Assembly (NCBI GenBank): GCA_030635565.1
Contig: DAOVYP010000107.1
Location: 1 to 7,218, forward strand
Source of the DNA: Spirochaeta sp.
GTDB lineage: Bacteria > Spirochaetota > Spirochaetia > DSM-2461
DNA: 7,218 bases
Reading direction: 5' to 3'
In this document: positions 5,887 through 7,218 of the stretch, in pieces
Layout: each line of letters opens with the position of its first letter
Numbering within the stretch: position 1 is the first letter of the stretch
Position numbers and translations under genes: made by a program
The notes under the pieces: generated by a model
Databases searched by the model: none
What the model was told of the DNA's origin: nothing
Seen by the model: only the letters and a program-made list of their open reading frames with translations

Positions 5887-6026
5887 TTTTCTGCCTCGAG
5901 CCTGTTTCAATGAGTCATCCGGGATTCGACCCGCCAGGTTCCATGGCTAAATACAGAACAAGACGTCAATCCCGCGTAAAGAGTCTCTTTCGAATAAAGA
6001 TTTGAAAGAAACTCAAGGGGTTTAGT

Positions 6027-6070
6027 GGCGGTATATAATCACCGAATCGGGAACTTTCGTCAATACCGCC
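6027..6070. repeat. Eight-bp inverted repeat bracketing the rplM promoter
   Basis: On the minus strand GGCGGTAT (6070-6063) and ATACCGCC (6034-6027) are perfect inverted copies 28 bases apart. The intervening bases hold the candidate -35 and most of the -10, plus a minor inner dyad CGAA/TTCG. No U tract follows, so it is not a clear terminator for the membrane-protein gene. It could be an operator or a coincidence. Confidence 0.4.
6035..6063 (-). promoter_or_regulatory. Candidate promoter for the rplM operon
   Basis: TTGACG (6063-6058) matches the -35 consensus at five of six positions. GATTAT (6040-6035), 17 bases on, matches the -10 at four of six; TATATA a few bases further is an alternative. 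The -35 overlaps the stop codon of the upstream membrane-protein gene. The predicted start near 6028 gives a leader of about 140 bases before the L13 ATG. The region 5911-6026 holds no gene. Confidence 0.45.
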
Positions 6071-6359
6071 TGTTACGGATGAGAAAAGCCATAAAACCGG
6101 CCGCCAGAAGGATGGGGGGCAGGCCGGAAAGCAGAGATTTGAGCAGCGGAAAACCCTGCCACACCAGCAACTCATAAGAAGCCAGTCCGATCATGACCAG
6201 TGTAGCGTACAAGGCATCAATAAAGAAAAACATGGCGCCGAGGACGACGAGCATCCATGCGGCATCCCGGGTCCGTGACCACAACGCAATAGCGGGAAAT
6301 GCCGCCAGGAAGGAACAGACCATCCGTACAAAAACGGGAATGGCCTCGATATCATTCAT
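6060..6359 (-). CDS. Small three-helix membrane protein, unknown function
   Basis: A 99-residue protein I do not recognise. Three hydrophobic segments can be seen at roughly residues 8-27, 34-58 and 72-94, followed by the basic tail RNRRY, which by the positive-inside rule places the C-terminus in the cytoplasm. The acidic start MNDIEAI suits an N-terminus outside. There is no cleavable signal peptide pattern and no catalytic motif. The ATG at 6359 is three bases after the TAG of the upstream aminotransferase-like gene, so the two are almost certainly co-transcribed. An AGGGG about ten bases upstream is a weak ribosome site, and translational coupling is likely. Its stop codon overlaps the candidate -35 of the rplM operon. 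A real gene is supported by the tight spacing and the consistent membrane topology; function is unknown. Confidence 0.7.
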   Translation of the reverse strand: MNDIEAIPVFVRMVCSFLAAFPAIALWSRTRDAAWMLVVLGAMFFFIDALYATLVMIGLASYELLVWQGFPLLKSLLSGLPPILLAAGFMAFLIRNRRY

Positions 6360-6362
6360 TAT

Positions 6363-7169
6363 CTAAATACCCCTGCCTGTGAGCAAGGCAGTTTCCTGAG
6401 TTGAAATATCCGTTGGTAGAATCGAGGATCTATTCGGTGACGGCGCAATGAGAATCCGTTGAGAAAACAGGGATTCGAAAATAACGTTATATTCCCTGTT
6501 ATTTCCGCGGAACAGCATGTACGGCCCCCTCCTTTCCCAAATATCGGCATTTACATCTGATATTGGAGTATTTCCGTCCCTGAAAGTATCCTTGATGGAT
6601 GCACAGCTGCGAACCAGTGCCGCAAGGATAACAGGTGAAACCAGTTCTGATCGGAGTGCCGGTTCACCGGCATTTCCATACAGCACCGGTTGAACTTCAC
6701 TCAGGCCGGGAAGGGGCAGGACAGGAAAGAGAAAATCAGCCTCCGGATGACCGGGCAGCAGAGGGCGCCCCCAGAGTACCGAGGCGCGCCTGCCATCCCC
6801 GCCGCCAGAACCAACCGGCAGATCCAGGGGATCAACCGGCGGCTCATCAAGCCCCAGGGCCGCCAGAGCCGCATCGGCATTCCGGTATATGCGGACACCT
6901 CCGTATCCGGGAAACAGGCGCATCAGCGCCTTCTCAAGCCGTCCTTCCCAGCGGCTCGGATAAGGCGCGTAAAGCCCCCGGTCGATTTCGTTCTTCAGCC
7001 TCAGGGAAACGCCGTTCGGTCTGTGGCCCATCAGGGCCCGGCCGCCGTCGGCCCAGCAGTCAAGCCAGCGGGAGCCGTCCAGGGCGTAGAGTCTGTATCC
7101 CCGGGCCCGACCGATACGGGGAAGCCGGGCAAGTCGGGCGGATTCTTCAGGAGTTAAAGGGCCGAACAC
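6363..7169 (-). CDS. Class III aminotransferase-like protein lacking the PLP core
   Basis: A 268-residue protein resembling the two ends of a class III (fold-type I) aminotransferase such as glutamate-1-semialdehyde aminomutase. Near the N-terminus, GYRLYALDGSRWLDCW (24-39) followed by GGRALMGHRPNGV (42-54) matches the family's substrate-loop and GH-x-P region. Near the C-terminus, REYNVIFESLFSQRILIAPS and the following SSILPTDIS match the family's closing segment. The middle is short and Pro/Gly-rich. I see neither the D-E-V-x-x-G motif nor the Ser-Lys that carries PLP in this family, and full enzymes are about 400-450 residues. It is therefore unlikely to be a working aminotransferase. Its frame is intact with no stops, so it is not an obvious decayed gene. 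Start is GTG at 7169 behind AAGGAG eight bases upstream. It precedes the small membrane protein in a likely operon. The fold assignment is by eye and moderate. Confidence 0.7.
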   Translation of the reverse strand: MFGPLTPEESARLARLPRIGRARGYRLYALDGSRWLDCWADGGRALMGHRPNGVSLRLKNEIDRGLYAPYPSRWEGRLEKALMRLFPGYGGVRIYRNADAALAALGLDEPPVDPLDLPVGSGGGDGRRASVLWGRPLLPGHPEADFLFPVLPLPGLSEVQPVLYGNAGEPALRSELVSPVILAALVRSCASIKDTFRDGNTPISDVNADIWERRGPYMLFRGNNREYNVIFESLFSQRILIAPSPNRSSILPTDISTQETALLTGRGI

Positions 7170-7177
7170 AGTGTCCG

Positions 7178-7183
7178 CTCCTT
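7178..7183 (-). promoter_or_regulatory. Shine-Dalgarno AAGGAG for the GTG start at 7169
   Basis: On the minus strand AAGGAG ends eight bases before the GTG at 7169-7167. It settles the start of the aminotransferase-like gene. Positions 7170-7218 otherwise show no supported gene. Confidence 0.75.
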
Positions 7184-7218
7184 ATTAAGTGTAATGCGCC
7201 TCACCGCGGCAGAGGTCA

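Noticed and set aside
5915..5940. A T-arm-like sequence (CGGGTCGAATCCCG on the minus strand) in the rplM leader
   Set aside because: No acceptor, D or anticodon arm can be drawn around it, and the loop is one base short of a normal T loop. It may be only a small leader hairpin.
6690..7157. A 155-codon plus-strand frame opposite the aminotransferase-like gene
   Set aside because: GC-rich shadow frame; the minus-strand frame has a strong Shine-Dalgarno, operon context and family resemblance.

Overview
The window looks like bacterial chromosome, most likely from a spirochaete. The main hint is a ribosomal-protein operon in the order rplM-rpsI-recX-acyP, which I associate with Spirochaetota; this is recollection plus inference, and no 16S or other decisive marker is present. 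Every gene except the first is on the minus strand, and most of the window is core housekeeping sequence. I see no CRISPR array, insertion sequence, phage gene or defence cassette.

Layout from left to right. An AT-rich leader with a good sigma70-type promoter drives a plus-strand lipoprotein of the DUF1254/DUF1214 family, whose real start is probably a TTG behind a perfect AGGAGG. A short, strongly structured convergent intergenic region follows. Next come two minus-strand genes that could share NAD-related chemistry: a NADH/ADP-ribose-type Nudix hydrolase with a NUDT6-like N-terminal domain, and upstream of it a two-domain NadR-like protein (NMN adenylyltransferase plus ribosylnicotinamide kinase). 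Upstream of nadR lies a tRNA-Ala(CGC) gene with its own promoter. Its 3' end is repeated in inverted orientation just beyond a hairpin, giving a 74-bp interrupted palindrome.

The operon rplM-rpsI-recX-acyP runs from about 5886 down to 4145, with gaps or overlaps of a few bases. As printed, rpsI and recX form one continuous 339-codon reading frame. The conserved S9 tail ([17 protein letters not shown]) is recovered only if one G is restored next to position 5100/5101. The same base would create an ATG in the recX frame. A missing base, by sequencing error or true mutation, is therefore the simplest reading, but a genuine fusion or a -1 frameshift cannot be excluded from sequence alone.

The right end holds a 99-residue three-helix membrane protein of unknown function and a 268-residue protein that resembles the two ends of a class III aminotransferase but lacks the PLP-binding core. 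Their stop and start lie a few bases apart, so they are probably co-transcribed.

The observations most worth following are the tRNA palindrome, the rpsI/recX frame anomaly and the core-less aminotransferase-like protein. No complete, clearly new multi-gene system is visible.
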